The position numbers and the translations under genes are program-made. Below are positions 27,105 to 38,229 of a DNA stretch of 64,000 nt, one piece after another. Positions within the stretch are counted from its first letter, which is position 1. Every line of letters begins with the position of its first letter. This DNA is from Gammaproteobacteria bacterium (lineage in GTDB: Bacteria; Pseudomonadota; Gammaproteobacteria; SZUA-229). The DNA is taken from contig JAOUKV010000012.1 of NCBI GenBank assembly GCA_029882355.1, forward strand, positions 29,017 to 93,016, read 5' to 3'. Under the pieces are notes generated by a model. The model saw only the letters and a program-made list of their open reading frames with translations, was not told the DNA's origin and made no database searches.

Positions 27105-27563
27105 TTACAAACCAAGTTGCTCTGTTAAACCAAGTATTGAAGCTTTGTTTAACAGATTGTCTGTCGGCTCATGCCAACTTAACTTGATATTTTTTTCTTT
27201 TAGACCTAAAGCAAAAGCAAAAAACAGTTGCAATATTGCTGTATCAATAATTTCAACCTTAGAGGCATCAATTTCAATATCCTGACCACTTGCGGCCAAT
27301 TGTTTTAGAGATTCAAACATATCACCAGCCTGGTTAATAACGATTGATGACTCAAGCTCTAAGCGATTTAATGTTTTGCCTGGCTCAGAGTCAGCCTGCT
27401 TAACCTTTTTTTTCTTAGGCTTAGTATTTTTTGGTTTGGTCTTCTTCGCAACTTTCTTATCAGAAACTTGCTTCTTCTTTTCCTTATCAGAACCTGTTCC
27501 AGCATTCAACCAGGCTAAAGGATCATCACCCAATGATCGAGATTTATTATCACTCTTGCCCAC
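27105..27563 (-). CDS. STAS-domain protein with basic linker
   Basis: This 152-residue protein has an N-terminal GDDPLAWL motif and a very lysine-rich low-complexity linker (about residues 27-60). A C-terminal STAS domain follows (LESSIVINQAGDMFESL, IDASKVEIIDTAILQLF). STAS domains act as phospho-switched or ligand-binding partners; the Thr in IDTAILQ occupies the usual regulatory Ser/Thr site. Its start overlaps the ParA-type ATPase gene by 14 bp and it precedes cheR. A role in positioning or regulating the array is plausible but unproven. Confidence 0.75.
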   Translation of the reverse strand: MGKSDNKSRSLGDDPLAWLNAGTGSDKEKKKQVSDKKVAKKTKPKNTKPKKKKVKQADSEPGKTLNRLELESSIVINQAGDMFESLKQLAASGQDIEIDASKVEIIDTAILQLFFAFALGLKEKNIKLSWHEPTDNLLNKASILGLTEQLGL

Positions 27564-28314
27564 GATAGCACTCTCCGTTCATAAGATCTCTAGCCAACGA
27601 CGCATAATCATATGCACCAAAATTTGCACCTTTATATTCAAAAGCCGTTTTACCAAAACTTGGGCATTCTGCTAAAACTGATGACTCTCTAATACTGGTT
27701 GCCAACATATTATCAGGGAAATATTCAAACAATTTTTCTCTCACATCCCGCGACAAATTACGTCGACCGTGAAATCGTGTAACAACAACCCAATAACTAA
27801 ATTTTTTCTCAAGCTTCTGCTCAAATTCTCTTATTGTTTCGATAATATCAGACAAACCCCGTAAGGCTAAATAATCAGCAGCCACAGGAATAATCACCTC
27901 ATCAGCAGCTGACAATACATAATCAATCAATAAACCTGATGCTGGCGGGCAATCAATAAAAGTAAATTCCTGGGTACTGGATATTGAAGATAATGCCTGC
28001 TTTAGGCTACTAGCCAAAAGATCACCGGCCTCTCCACGTTCAATGGTTTTAAGACCTCCACCTGCAGGAACCAGATGCAATTTATCACGTGCAGCAACAG
28101 CAACCTGGGGTATTGTTTTCTCCCCTAACAAAACTTTATCAATACCAATATCATCTCGGCGATAACAACCCCAGTGCGCAGCCAGATGTCCTTGAGGATC
28201 CATATCAATACCGGTGACAGAATGGCCTTTTATCGCAAATGCATGAGCAAGATTAGCAGTAGTCGTGGTTTTACCAACGCCACCTTTCTGATTAATAACC
28301 GCTATAGTTCGCAT
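27550..28314 (-). CDS. ParA/MinD-type ATPase of the chemotaxis cluster
   Basis: This 254-residue protein is a Walker-type cytoskeletal ATPase with the deviant Walker A KGGVGKTTTT at about residues 10-19. It also has DMDPQGHLAAHWG near 37 and the switch segment FIDCPPASGLL. No DNA-binding N-terminal domain and no ParB gene are present. ParA homologues in chemotaxis operons (ParC in Vibrio) place receptor arrays at the cell pole, which is the likely role here. It lies directly downstream of cheA. Confidence 0.88.
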   Translation of the reverse strand: MRTIAVINQKGGVGKTTTTANLAHAFAIKGHSVTGIDMDPQGHLAAHWGCYRRDDIGIDKVLLGEKTIPQVAVAARDKLHLVPAGGGLKTIERGEAGDLLASSLKQALSSISSTQEFTFIDCPPASGLLIDYVLSAADEVIIPVAADYLALRGLSDIIETIREFEQKLEKKFSYWVVVTRFHGRRNLSRDVREKLFEYFPDNMLATSIRESSVLAECPSFGKTAFEYKGANFGAYDYASLARDLMNGECYRGQE

Positions 28315-28372
28315 TGTTTACCTTTTACCACCTCAACACTAAAATCATTCATCTGATAATTGATATCCCGGT

Positions 28373-30376
28373 TTACTTTCGAGATGCCTGCACTAGACCT
28401 AGAACATCGATAATCAAAGCAACTGCGCCATCACCTAATACTGTTGCTCCTGCGATACCATCTACTTGCTGATAATTTTGCTCCAAACTTTTAATCACTA
28501 CCTGCTGCTGACCTACTACATCATCGACATAAAGACCAATACGCCGACCACCAATATCTATCACCACTAGCAAACCTACCCTGTCTTCATCATCAGAGAT
28601 AACATTAAACACCTCTCGCAAACGAATCACAGAAATATATTCATCACGATAGGGATAAAGCTCAGCTTCATTAGCAACGGCATTAATTTCTTTCTCATTA
28701 ACCTGCAACGATTCAACGATAGAAAGCAGCGGTATAATGTATACCTGATCAGCAACACTGACCATCTGACCTTCTAGAATAGCAACGGTCAGCGGCAGTC
28801 TTATAATAAACAGACTGCCTTTTCCAGCCTGCGATGTTACTTCTACAGTACCACCTAAATCATTCATGTTCCGTCGTACCACATCCATGCCAACGCCGCG
28901 ACCAGAGACATCACTTATCATTGCTGCTGTAGAAAAACCAGGACTGAAAATTAAATTCTGAATTTGTGCCTCAGTTAATTCTTCATTTTTATCAACCAGA
29001 CCTTTTTCACGCGCTTTATTAATGATTTTTTCTGTATTCAGTCCTGCTCCATCATCTGAAATTTCAATAATAATATTACCGCCTTGATGATAAGCATTAA
29101 TACTGATCAGGCCTTTTTCACTCTTACCCTCAGCAACGCGCATATCCGGCGTTTCAATACCATGGTCGAGTGCATTACGCACCAGATGCATCAATGGATC
29201 ACCTATTTTTTCTAATACTGTTTTATCCAGTTCAGTAGTTTCGCCAGAAAATTTAAGCTCAACTTTTTTACCTAATGACAAACTCAGGTCATGCACAATT
29301 CGGGGTAAACGCTGGAAAGCGAAATCAATCGGCAACATGCGTATACCCATAGTTTGCTCTTGCAAGTCACGAGTATTACGCTCCAACTGATCCAGGCATT
29401 CATTTAGTTTTTCATTTTTATCCATGCCAAGATCATTACACACACGACTCAAAATAGACTGAGTAATCACCAGTTCGCCGACCAGATTAACCAGGCCGTC
29501 GACCTTATTAATACCGACACGAATTGAAGTTGATTCCTGATTTGAAAGTCCGGACTTATCCGCACGACGACGTCCAGATCTTGGTTCATCCTTAGCTCGT
29601 GTTATAACTTCTACTGCCTCAGTTTCTTTCTCAGCCACTTCATTTTTCTGGACGATATCCAGATCACAATCATCCTCTACCCATTCAAAGATCTCGGTGA
29701 TTTGCCCCAGAGAAACATTGCCCTTCAGCACCATGTCCCAGCCAAGATAACAATTCTGAGCATCCATTACTGAAAAATCCGGTAAATGTTCATAGTTTAC
29801 TGTAACTTCCAAATCGCCCAGACATTGAAGTTCACGGATTAAACGAAAAGGATCGTTACCCGTATAAAACATATTTTCTCGCGGATAAAATGCAATATTC
29901 CAGATAGTTACATCTTCATGTTTTTCAGAGTTATCTGCTGATATATTTGTCGTTACATTTTCTGAGACTGGTTCAGCACTATCACTAATAAAGGCATCCA
30001 GTCTTTCACGTAACTCAGTAACCAAAGCTTGGTCAATCGGTTTTTTATCCTTACTGCATTGCACCATATGGCGCAAACAATCGAGTGCGGCTAACAGCAA
30101 CTCAACAGCCTCAGGTGTAACAGCCAGTTTACCGTTACGCATTTCATCCAGTATGGTTTCCATACCATGAGTAAAATCTGAAATTTCAGAAAATCCGAAT
30201 GTACCACCACCACCCTTAATAGAGTGTGCAGCACGAAATATGGTATTAATAACTTCAGGATCTGATTCGCTCGTTAGATTAAGCAAACCTGACTCTAAAA
30301 TTTCCATTCCCTCTGAGCATTCCTCAAAGAAAACATCATGAAATTGAGATAAATCTATATTTATTTCTGAAACCAT
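28373..30376 (-). CDS. cheA: Chemotaxis histidine kinase CheA
   Basis: CheA is the receptor-coupled histidine kinase that phosphorylates CheY and CheB. The 667-residue product has the Hpt domain with phospho-acceptor His51 in FRAAHSIKGG, then a CheY/CheB-docking-like domain near residues 155-240. The dimerisation domain follows (SIRVGINKVDGLVNLVGELVITQS). The ATPase has HLVRNALDHGIE, ISDDGAGL and GRGVGMDVV, and a C-terminal CheW-like domain closes it. All kinase boxes look intact. It follows cheY by 60 nt. Confidence 0.96.
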   Translation of the reverse strand: MVSEINIDLSQFHDVFFEECSEGMEILESGLLNLTSESDPEVINTIFRAAHSIKGGGGTFGFSEISDFTHGMETILDEMRNGKLAVTPEAVELLLAALDCLRHMVQCSKDKKPIDQALVTELRERLDAFISDSAEPVSENVTTNISADNSEKHEDVTIWNIAFYPRENMFYTGNDPFRLIRELQCLGDLEVTVNYEHLPDFSVMDAQNCYLGWDMVLKGNVSLGQITEIFEWVEDDCDLDIVQKNEVAEKETEAVEVITRAKDEPRSGRRRADKSGLSNQESTSIRVGINKVDGLVNLVGELVITQSILSRVCNDLGMDKNEKLNECLDQLERNTRDLQEQTMGIRMLPIDFAFQRLPRIVHDLSLSLGKKVELKFSGETTELDKTVLEKIGDPLMHLVRNALDHGIETPDMRVAEGKSEKGLISINAYHQGGNIIIEISDDGAGLNTEKIINKAREKGLVDKNEELTEAQIQNLIFSPGFSTAAMISDVSGRGVGMDVVRRNMNDLGGTVEVTSQAGKGSLFIIRLPLTVAILEGQMVSVADQVYIIPLLSIVESLQVNEKEINAVANEAELYPYRDEYISVIRLREVFNVISDDEDRVGLLVVIDIGGRRIGLYVDDVVGQQQVVIKSLEQNYQQVDGIAGATVLGDGAVALIIDVLGLVQASRK

Positions 30377-30436
30377 CTGGCCGCTTCTTTATCGGGTAAG
30401 TTATAAAACAAATTCAACGTGTAAAACATTAATGTT

Positions 30437-30796
30437 TTACAACACTCTATTGATGGTACCGAGTAAATTATCAGGATCAAATGGCTTCTCTATCCAACCA
30501 GTCGCTCCTGCAACCTTACCCTGCTCTTTTCTGACCGAGCCGGTCTCCGTTGTCAAAATCAATATTGGTATAAATTTGTAGCTATCCAGCTTGCGTAATT
30601 CAGCAGTTAACGTAATTCCGTCCATATTGGGCATATTAACGTCAGTAACAACCAAATCAACAGAAGTCGTTTTAGCAAATTCTAGCGCTTCCACACCATC
30701 TTCGGCCTCATTAACCTCATGACCTACACCCTTCAAAGTGAATGAAACCATCTCACGCATGGATGCGGAATCATCCACTAACAATATACTTGCCAT
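30437..30796 (-). CDS. cheY: CheY-type response regulator (first gene of the cluster)
   Basis: This is a 119-residue single receiver domain: acidic pair in ILLVDDSASMREM, phospho-acceptor Asp52 in VVTDVNMPNMDG, Thr in ILTTETG and Lys in WIEKPFDPD. It presumably carries the CheA signal to the flagellar motor or another output. The ATG at 30796 follows AGGAAG by 7 nt. The longer frame from 30814 is not needed. It leads the che operon and is transcribed divergently from the receiver at 31149. Confidence 0.9.
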   Translation of the reverse strand: MASILLVDDSASMREMVSFTLKGVGHEVNEAEDGVEALEFAKTTSVDLVVTDVNMPNMDGITLTAELRKLDSYKFIPILILTTETGSVRKEQGKVAGATGWIEKPFDPDNLLGTINRVL

Positions 30797-30844
30797 ACAA
30801 TTCTTCCTCATCATATTTTTGTGGAAATTAGTCTTTGAGATTCA

Positions 30845-30850
30845 ATTATA
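30845..30850 (-). promoter_or_regulatory. Candidate -10 box of the chemotaxis operon
   Basis: A perfect TATAAT on the minus strand lies ~49 nt before the cheY ATG. The -35 region is poor. No sigma-28 box (TAAA...GCCGATAA) could be found by eye in the divergent gap. Confidence 0.3.
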
Positions 30851-31116
30851 GTCAGATACAACAATATCGCATAAAACCTGCATACGATAGTACTATTTTT
30901 CTCATAAATGTAGTGTACATATTATTTATTGATACAGGAGCCTGGGTAATCAATATCATGTCGAGATTCAATACTCTTCGATTTTTCCAACCTCAGCCGA
31001 AGTTTACAAACTAATATGAGTGAATTTAATTCTACCCAACTTGTGTTCTGCGTGCCGCCAAAGTCCCAACAAAAATTTAAACTGGCACGCACACCAGCAG
31101 TGCTATAGAATTGATC
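30851..31116. other. Divergent intergenic region between two receiver genes
   Basis: This AT-rich gap holds no convincing ORF on either strand. The only structure I see is a perfect inverted repeat, TGCGTGCC (31049-31056) and GGCACGCA (31084-31091), separated by 27 nt. It lies just upstream of the rightward receiver gene and could be an operator, but that is speculative. Confidence 0.35.
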
Positions 31117-31125
31117 TGGTATAGT
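31117..31125 (+). promoter_or_regulatory. Candidate extended -10 promoter for the rightward receiver gene
   Basis: The sequence TGG-TATAGT is an extended -10 (TGn plus 5 of 6 consensus bases) 23 nt before the ATG at 31149. An extended -10 would explain the absence of a clear -35. Confidence 0.4.
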
Positions 31126-31148
31126 AATGTAGTTAATTGAGGCAATAC

Positions 31149-31520
31149 ATGGCTAAAACCATTTTAATCGTTGATGACACTCGATCTATTCTCGCTGTCA
31201 TGAAAACTGTTTTAAAAGTAGCAGGTTATAACACTTTAACTGCAGGTGACGGTGTTGAGGGAATGACTATTCTCAATAGCGGACAACATGTCGACCTGAT
31301 TATTACTGATTTGAATATGCCCAACATGGATGGTATCGAGTTTATCTGGGAAATTAGAAAACTGGACGATCATGCTTATACCCCGATCTGCATGCTCACT
31401 ACTGAAAATGAGCAGGAAAGACTGGAAGATGGAGAGACCGTTTCAACCGATGCCTGGATTACCAAACCAATTCAGCCCAATCGAGTGCTGAATATTGTTA
31501 CCAAGATACTGCCACCCTAG
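31149..31520 (+). CDS. CheY-like single-domain response regulator
   Basis: This 123-residue receiver domain has TILIVDDTRSI, phospho-acceptor Asp54 in IITDLNMPNMDG, the Thr in MLTTENE, and the conserved Lys in WITKPIQPN. It has no output domain. It is closely similar to the CheY encoded divergently at 30437-30796 (DLNMPNMDG versus DVNMPNMDG, FIWEIRKLD versus LTAELRKLD), so it may be a second CheY or a phosphate sink. The ATG at 31149 follows GAGG by 6 nt. A terminator follows. Confidence 0.88.
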   Translation: MAKTILIVDDTRSILAVMKTVLKVAGYNTLTAGDGVEGMTILNSGQHVDLIITDLNMPNMDGIEFIWEIRKLDDHAYTPICMLTTENEQERLEDGETVSTDAWITKPIQPNRVLNIVTKILPP

Positions 31521-31540
31521 TCAGAAACAAAAAAGATCAC

Positions 31541-31578
31541 AAACAAAAACAGAGACTTAGCCTCTGTTTTTTTGTTTG
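31541..31578. terminator. Bidirectional rho-independent terminator
   Basis: The stem CAGAG-acttagc-CTCTG is extended by A-rich sequence on the left and a T7 run on the right. It lies between the rightward receiver gene and the convergent leftward rarA and can serve both. Confidence 0.75.
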
Positions 31579-31597
31579 TACAGAATAGTTTTACTGA

Positions 31598-32923
31598 TTA
31601 CTCCTCAGACGACCTATTCTTTTCCCTGAGACGATCCAGCTTTTCCTTAATTTTAAGCTCCAGCCCTCTTTCCACCGGCTGATAATAAATCCGCTCACCC
31701 ATGCTGTCAGGGAAATAACTCTCACCAGCAGCAAAAGCCTCTTCTTCATCATGGGCATAACGATAATCCTTGCCATAGCCCATATCTTTCATCAGATTAG
31801 TTGGCGCATTACGAATATGCAGAGGCACTTCCAGACTGCCCGACTGGCGAGCATCCGCCATCGCCTCATTCCACGCCATATACACCGCATTACTCTTGGC
31901 GGTACTGGCCAGATAAGCTATCGCCTGTGCTATCGCCAATTCACCCTCGGGACTGCCTAAACGCTCATAGGTTTGCCAGGCATCCAGTGCGATTTGCAAA
32001 CCACGAGGATCTGCATTGCCAATATCTTCCGATGCAATCCGCACGACACGCCGAGCCACATATAAGGGGTCGCAACCACCATCGATCATACGTGCAAACC
32101 AGTACAAAGCTGCATCGGGATTACTGCCGCGCACGGATTTATGCAATGCTGAAATCTGCTCGTAAAAGGCATCTCCGCCCTTATCAAATCGACGCAGACT
32201 ATGCGCGCCAACGTCTGCCACAACGGCACGGGTAATTATCCGCTTGCCATTAGAATCTTCGGCAAGATCCGCAGCAATCTCAAGAAAATTTAAAGAACGA
32301 CGCGCATCACCATCAGCCATACTCGCTAATAGCTCTAGCTCTGCATCGGCAATCTCCAGATTCACATTGACCAAACCGGCTTCATGCTGCAAAGCACGCA
32401 GCAATAACTGCTTAATCTCATCAACCGGCAGGCTCTTCAAAACATAAGTCTTAACACGAGACAACAGCGCGTTATTCAATTCAAAAGAAGGATTCTCAGT
32501 GGTCGCACCGATGAAATAGATTGTGCCATCTTCAACGTAAGGTAAAAAGGCATCCTGTTGAGATTTATTGAAACGATGCACCTCATCGACAAACAGAATA
32601 GTAGAACGACCTTCAGCTCGATACTGTTCAGCCTGTTCAATAGCCGAACGGATATCTTTAACACCGGAAAGCACCGCAGAAATACTAATGAATGCCGCAT
32701 TAGAACAATGCGCAATAATCCTGGCTAAAGTTGTTTTACCAGTACCGGGAGGCCCCCAAAACACCATAGAATGCAAACTACCGGCTTCAATCGCCTGCCT
32801 CAATGCACCACCATCGCTCAATATATGTTGCTGACCGAAAAACTCTCCGAGACTAGCCGGGCGCATGCGATCTGCCAGTGGCCGGTAAAGCGTTTTACTT
32901 ACATCAGTCAGAAGGTCATCCAT
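31598..32923 (-). CDS. rarA: Replication-associated recombination protein A (RarA/MgsA)
   Basis: RarA is a clamp-loader-like AAA+ ATPase that works at stalled replication forks. The 441-residue product has RPASLGEFFGQQHI near the N-terminus, Walker A GPPGTGKTTLAR near residue 51, Walker B ILFVDEVHRFNKSQQDAFL, and sensor 1 IGATTENPSF. The C-terminal tetramerisation region has YHWMARMI-like LYWFARMIDGGCDPLYVARR. The start overlaps the lolA stop by 1 bp (TAATG). Confidence 0.95.
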   Translation of the reverse strand: MDDLLTDVSKTLYRPLADRMRPASLGEFFGQQHILSDGGALRQAIEAGSLHSMVFWGPPGTGKTTLARIIAHCSNAAFISISAVLSGVKDIRSAIEQAEQYRAEGRSTILFVDEVHRFNKSQQDAFLPYVEDGTIYFIGATTENPSFELNNALLSRVKTYVLKSLPVDEIKQLLLRALQHEAGLVNVNLEIADAELELLASMADGDARRSLNFLEIAADLAEDSNGKRIITRAVVADVGAHSLRRFDKGGDAFYEQISALHKSVRGSNPDAALYWFARMIDGGCDPLYVARRVVRIASEDIGNADPRGLQIALDAWQTYERLGSPEGELAIAQAIAYLASTAKSNAVYMAWNEAMADARQSGSLEVPLHIRNAPTNLMKDMGYGKDYRYAHDEEEAFAAGESYFPDSMGERIYYQPVERGLELKIKEKLDRLREKNRSSEE

Positions 32924-33552
32924 TAAGAACCACCGTAAACGTCAACACCCTCCGGCGGCGTAAACTCGAACAGCTCACTGCTCAACTTCTTATTCAACTC
33001 TAATTCTACAAAGACGATATCCGTAGTCTGTTCAAACTGGTCTTTGAGCTGCATAAATTGCAAACCCTGTTTATTCACACCAACAATCAATTCGGAAAAA
33101 TCAACATCCTTCGATTTACTGGAAAGCTTCAGCCGATAAATACCATCACGATGATCCAGCTCACTGACATCGTAGGCCTGTTTCAGTTTCAGCTTACCTT
33201 CCATTAATGCCATCGGTGTATTACCTGTCGACGTCGATTGTTTCTGTACCGTTACCTGTTTCAAATCGACATCATAAATCCAGACTTGCTCACCATCTGA
33301 AACAATTTCCTGCTGATAAGGTGTCGCGTAATTCCAGCGAAACTTACCCGGTCGATTTAAGTAAAACCGTCCTTTCGATTCTTGCAAGACTTCATTATCA
33401 TCGGCACGCAAAGTTTGCACAAAATCCGCCGACATGGTTTTTGATTGCGACAAAAAACGTTCGAGCAGCAACTCGCCTTCTCCGGCTAATACTGAAACAG
33501 GGAGAACAAGCACTGACCAAAAAATTGAATTTAAAAAATAACGATGCAACAT
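32923..33552 (-). CDS. lolA: Outer-membrane lipoprotein carrier protein LolA
   Basis: LolA carries lipoproteins through the periplasm from LolCDE to LolB. The 209-residue product has a signal peptide (NSIFWSVLVLPVSVLAGEG), then FLSQSKTMSADFVQTL and the segment SKGRFYLNRPGKFRWNYATPYQQ, which is characteristic of the family. The C-terminus FTPPEGVDVYG is conserved. The ftsK-lolA-rarA order is standard for gammaproteobacteria. Confidence 0.95.
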   Translation of the reverse strand: MLHRYFLNSIFWSVLVLPVSVLAGEGELLLERFLSQSKTMSADFVQTLRADDNEVLQESKGRFYLNRPGKFRWNYATPYQQEIVSDGEQVWIYDVDLKQVTVQKQSTSTGNTPMALMEGKLKLKQAYDVSELDHRDGIYRLKLSSKSKDVDFSELIVGVNKQGLQFMQLKDQFEQTTDIVFVELELNKKLSSELFEFTPPEGVDVYGGS

Positions 33553-33560
33553 AAATAGTT

Positions 33561-35891
33561 TTAAAGCTCTGGAGGTGGCGGCGCAATCACTTCACGCGAA
33601 CCATTAGATTGTGTACCACTGACCACACCCGAGGCTTCCATTTCTTCTATCATGCGTGCAGCTCGGTTATAACCTATCTTCAAACGACGCTGTACATAAG
33701 AAATTGAAGCCTTACGTGTTTCGGTAACGATGCGCACCGCTTCATCATATAAAGCATCGACATCATCACCACTCGATGCAGGCTTTTCACCCGGCAAGAC
33801 ACCCTGATTTTCCTGAAGAATTTCTTCAATATATTCAGCTTGTCCCTGCTGTTTAAGATGGTTCACTACGTTATGCACTTCATGGTCATCAACAAAGGCA
33901 CCGTGTATGCGTGTCGGTAAACTCTTGCCGCCTTCGAGATACAACATATCACCGTGACCGAGCAATTGTTCAGCACCCATCTGATCAAGAATGGTACGTG
34001 AATCAACTCGCGAGGAAACCTGAAAAGCAATACGTGTAGGTATATTCGCCTTAATCAAACCAGTAATCACATCGACCGACGGGCGTTGCGTAGCCAGAAT
34101 AAGGTGGATACCCGAAGCACGAGCCTTTTGCGTAATACGCGCAATTAGTTCTTCAATTTTCTTACCGACGACCATAAATAAATCAGCAAACTCATCGACC
34201 ACAATAACAATATAAGGCAGAGGCTGTAACTTCGCTGGCTGCACACCGGGCGCTGCGTGATCAACATCAAACAAAGGATCATCGATGGGCTCACCCGCAT
34301 CAATAGCCTCCTTCACTTTCTTGTTGAAACCGATAATATTTCTCACGCCCAACGCGGACATCAATCCATAGCGATTTTCCATTTCACCGACACACCAACG
34401 CAAAGCATTGGCGGCTTCTTTCATATCTACTACCACCGGCGCTAACAAATGCGGAATGCCATCGTAGACATTCAACTCCAGCATTTTCGGATCGATCAAA
34501 ATCATACGCACTTCAGCAGGCTTGCTCTTGTACAACAGACTCATCAGCAAAGCATTCAAACACACTGACTTACCTGCACCAGTGGTACCTGCCACCAGCA
34601 AGTGGGGCATTTTAGCCAGATCGGCAACCACTGGGTGTCCACCAATATCTTTACCCAGGCCAATAGTCAGTGGCGAAGCTGATTTATCGAATGCCTTTGA
34701 CATGAGTATTTCACTCAAAGAAACAATCTCTTTATTCTCGTTTGGAATTTCCAGACCGACCAGTGATTTACCGGGAATGACTTCCACTACTAGAACACTC
34801 ACCACCGATAAAGAACGCGCCAGATCTTTCGATAAAGCCGTAATTTTGCTGGCTTTAACACCCGGTGCCAGGTCCATTTCGAAACGGGTAATCACTGGCC
34901 CGGGATGAACGGCGACCACTTGAACTTCGATATTAAAATCAGCCAGTTTAATTTCAACTAAACGTGACAGAGCTTCCAGCGCTTCAGTCGAATAACTTTG
35001 TTCGTGCTGTTTAGGCGGATCAAGCAGGCGCAAACCCGGTAATTCCGAATCAACAGGGCCATCAAACAAAGCAATTTGTTTTTCCCTGTCCATACGCTCA
35101 GAAATCTCGACCTTCTTAACGGTCGGTTCAATGCGTACTTTCGTCTCACCTTTGGCCTCGCGCACGGCAGTTTTCTTTTTATCTGCTTCAAAGCTTTCAT
35201 GTCTAGTCTGCTTGGCTACCTCACCGGCCTTGCGCTCCTGAATCCGCTCTAAAACAGCATTAACTTTTTCACGAATGAACGCAACAATCGCCATACCGGT
35301 AGCACCGATGAGATCAATCACGGTAAACCACGAGATACCACTAAATAAGGTGATACCTGCCAACAACACCGCCAGTAACATCAGTGTTGAGCCTAACAAA
35401 CCCAGAACACCTGCCAGGGCATCGCCCAGCCACCGGCCAAGAATGCCGCCGCCATCTAAAGGCAAAGTAGACTCAGGAATAGAGAAATGAATGCTGGCGA
35501 GCGCACAACCCGCGCACAGAGTAACGAAAAAACCCGCCCAGCGTATCGCCAGCACGTGATAATCCACTTCCCTTTGCTCACCACCGCCACGCAGTACTAG
35601 CCAGCCGCTATATGCAATAATCACCGGCAGTAAATAGGAGAGATAACCGAACAGGCTAAACAGAACATCAGAAAACCAGGCACCAACAACACCGGCCGCA
35701 TTATGCACATCCTCGCGAACACCCGTATGTGACCAGCCAGGATCGTCGACGTGATACGTCACAAAGGCAGTTAATAAGAACAGCGCCAGCGCACCTAGCA
35801 CCAGCATCGCACCTTCACGCAAACCATGCTGAATATGCGAAGTAAGCTCTGTACCTGTTGTTGTTGATTTTTTACGGCGTGCTTGAGCCAA
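33561..35891 (-). CDS. ftsK: DNA translocase FtsK
   Basis: FtsK couples division with chromosome dimer resolution by pumping DNA at the septum. The 776-residue product has four or five N-terminal membrane helices (to about residue 200) and a short charged linker. The motor has Walker [13 protein letters not shown] and Walker [13 protein letters not shown], with an [14 protein letters not shown] segment. A C-terminal gamma winged-helix domain ([22 protein letters not shown]) reads KOPS sites. The linker is much shorter than in E. coli. The only fitting start is TTG at 35891, preceded by GGGAAGA. Confidence 0.95.
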   Translation of the reverse strand: MAQARRKKSTTTGTELTSHIQHGLREGAMLVLGALALFLLTAFVTYHVDDPGWSHTGVREDVHNAAGVVGAWFSDVLFSLFGYLSYLLPVIIAYSGWLVLRGGGEQREVDYHVLAIRWAGFFVTLCAGCALASIHFSIPESTLPLDGGGILGRWLGDALAGVLGLLGSTLMLLAVLLAGITLFSGISWFTVIDLIGATGMAIVAFIREKVNAVLERIQERKAGEVAKQTRHESFEADKKKTAVREAKGETKVRIEPTVKKVEISERMDREKQIALFDGPVDSELPGLRLLDPPKQHEQSYSTEALEALSRLVEIKLADFNIEVQVVAVHPGPVITRFEMDLAPGVKASKITALSKDLARSLSVVSVLVVEVIPGKSLVGLEIPNENKEIVSLSEILMSKAFDKSASPLTIGLGKDIGGHPVVADLAKMPHLLVAGTTGAGKSVCLNALLMSLLYKSKPAEVRMILIDPKMLELNVYDGIPHLLAPVVVDMKEAANALRWCVGEMENRYGLMSALGVRNIIGFNKKVKEAIDAGEPIDDPLFDVDHAAPGVQPAKLQPLPYIVIVVDEFADLFMVVGKKIEELIARITQKARASGIHLILATQRPSVDVITGLIKANIPTRIAFQVSSRVDSRTILDQMGAEQLLGHGDMLYLEGGKSLPTRIHGAFVDDHEVHNVVNHLKQQGQAEYIEEILQENQGVLPGEKPASSGDDVDALYDEAVRIVTETRKASISYVQRRLKIGYNRAARMIEEMEASGVVSGTQSNGSREVIAPPPPEL

Positions 35892-36020
35892 TCCAATCTT
35901 CCCGATTTAGTAATAAATAAAATGGAGCTATCGCCCCAAAATTTTGAACATTATACCCAGTTTTATAGCAGCATCGGGGCATTACCGCCAAATTTGGCCA
36001 CGCCTTGGCTGCACACATAC

Positions 36021-37091
36021 TCACAAATCCAGTTCCTGATGCAAAACAGGGTCAACAACCCGCCCATCAGAGACCGCCACCGCTTTCTGTAAATAGGTAT
36101 TACTGGATAATTTACCCGCCGCCAGTCGTTGCACATAGGGAGCCACCGCCGCGGAAAGCGACTGCGAAGCGGTGCGCGGTACCGCTCCCGGCATATTCGG
36201 CACGGCTGAATGAATCACACCCTGTTCAACATAGGCGAGCTCTTCCGCATGAGTGACTCTGATATTGTCGACACAGCCACCCTGGTCAATGGCGATATCC
36301 ACAATCACACTGCCCTGCGGCATATCACTAATCATGTCATGAGTTAAAACCACCGGTGCTCGACGCCCTGCCACCATCACCGCCCCAACAACCAGATCCG
36401 CCTGCCGACAAACACGGGCAATAGCTTCCGGCTCAGATAAATGTGTGATCAGTGTAGGATATTTATTCTTTATTTGAGCTAATCGCTGCTCAACCAAATC
36501 AAAAACATGCACCTCGGCATCAAGCCCCAGCGCCGTCGCCACCGCATGACTTCCCGCGACACCTGCACCCAGCACTACCACCCGTCCGCGCTCGGCACCA
36601 TCAACACCGCCCAGTAAAACACCTCGACCACCGGAGGTGCCAAACAACAAACGAGCACCTCTGATAACCGACAGCCGCCCGGCGACGGCACTCATTGGTG
36701 CTAATAGAGGATGCTCCGCTTTATCATTAGATACAGCCTCAAACGGAATAGCAGTTAAACCCAGCTTACATAGCTGCTCAACCAGCAATTTATCCGCGGC
36801 GAGATGCAAATAACTAAAAAGCAGATGATCCTTTCTCAAATATTTTAAATCATTCGCCAGTGGCTGCTTCACCTTCACCACCAGCTGCGTGGCAGCATAA
36901 AGCGCTTCCGCTGAATCCAGCAGTTCAACTCCCGCAGCCATATAATCAGCATCGGTATAACCACTGCTCAAACCTGCATCCTGCTCAATATAAACAGCAT
37001 GACCTGCGGCAACCAACATCTTGCAATCAACAGGAATCAGGGCCACGCGGCCTTCACCCTGCATCGTCTCTTTAGGTATTCCTATTTTCAT
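36021..37091 (-). CDS. ald: Alanine dehydrogenase
   Basis: Ald converts L-alanine and NAD to pyruvate and ammonia. The 356-residue product starts MKIGIPKETMQGEGRVALIP and has the nucleotide-binding GAGVAGSHAVATALGLDAEV near residue 165. It also has the family block PQGSVIVDIAIDQGGC and AVPNMPGAVPRTAS. The ATG at 37091 gives the standard N-terminus; the longer frame from 37127 is unlikely. It diverges from trxB. Confidence 0.93.
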   Translation of the reverse strand: MKIGIPKETMQGEGRVALIPVDCKMLVAAGHAVYIEQDAGLSSGYTDADYMAAGVELLDSAEALYAATQLVVKVKQPLANDLKYLRKDHLLFSYLHLAADKLLVEQLCKLGLTAIPFEAVSNDKAEHPLLAPMSAVAGRLSVIRGARLLFGTSGGRGVLLGGVDGAERGRVVVLGAGVAGSHAVATALGLDAEVHVFDLVEQRLAQIKNKYPTLITHLSEPEAIARVCRQADLVVGAVMVAGRRAPVVLTHDMISDMPQGSVIVDIAIDQGGCVDNIRVTHAEELAYVEQGVIHSAVPNMPGAVPRTASQSLSAAVAPYVQRLAAGKLSSNTYLQKAVAVSDGRVVDPVLHQELDL

Positions 37092-37233
37092 CATTGATTC
37101 ATATTCCCAGCAAACAGATTTGTACACAGTCGTTATTCTATTAAAAGGCGAGTTTTAATACCTCATTAATATACCCTTACTAATATACTGTGCGCAGATG
37201 ATTTAAGATTTGCTAATATAGCCCCCAATTTAA

Positions 37234-38223
<990 letters not shown>

Positions 38224-38229
38224 AAACAC

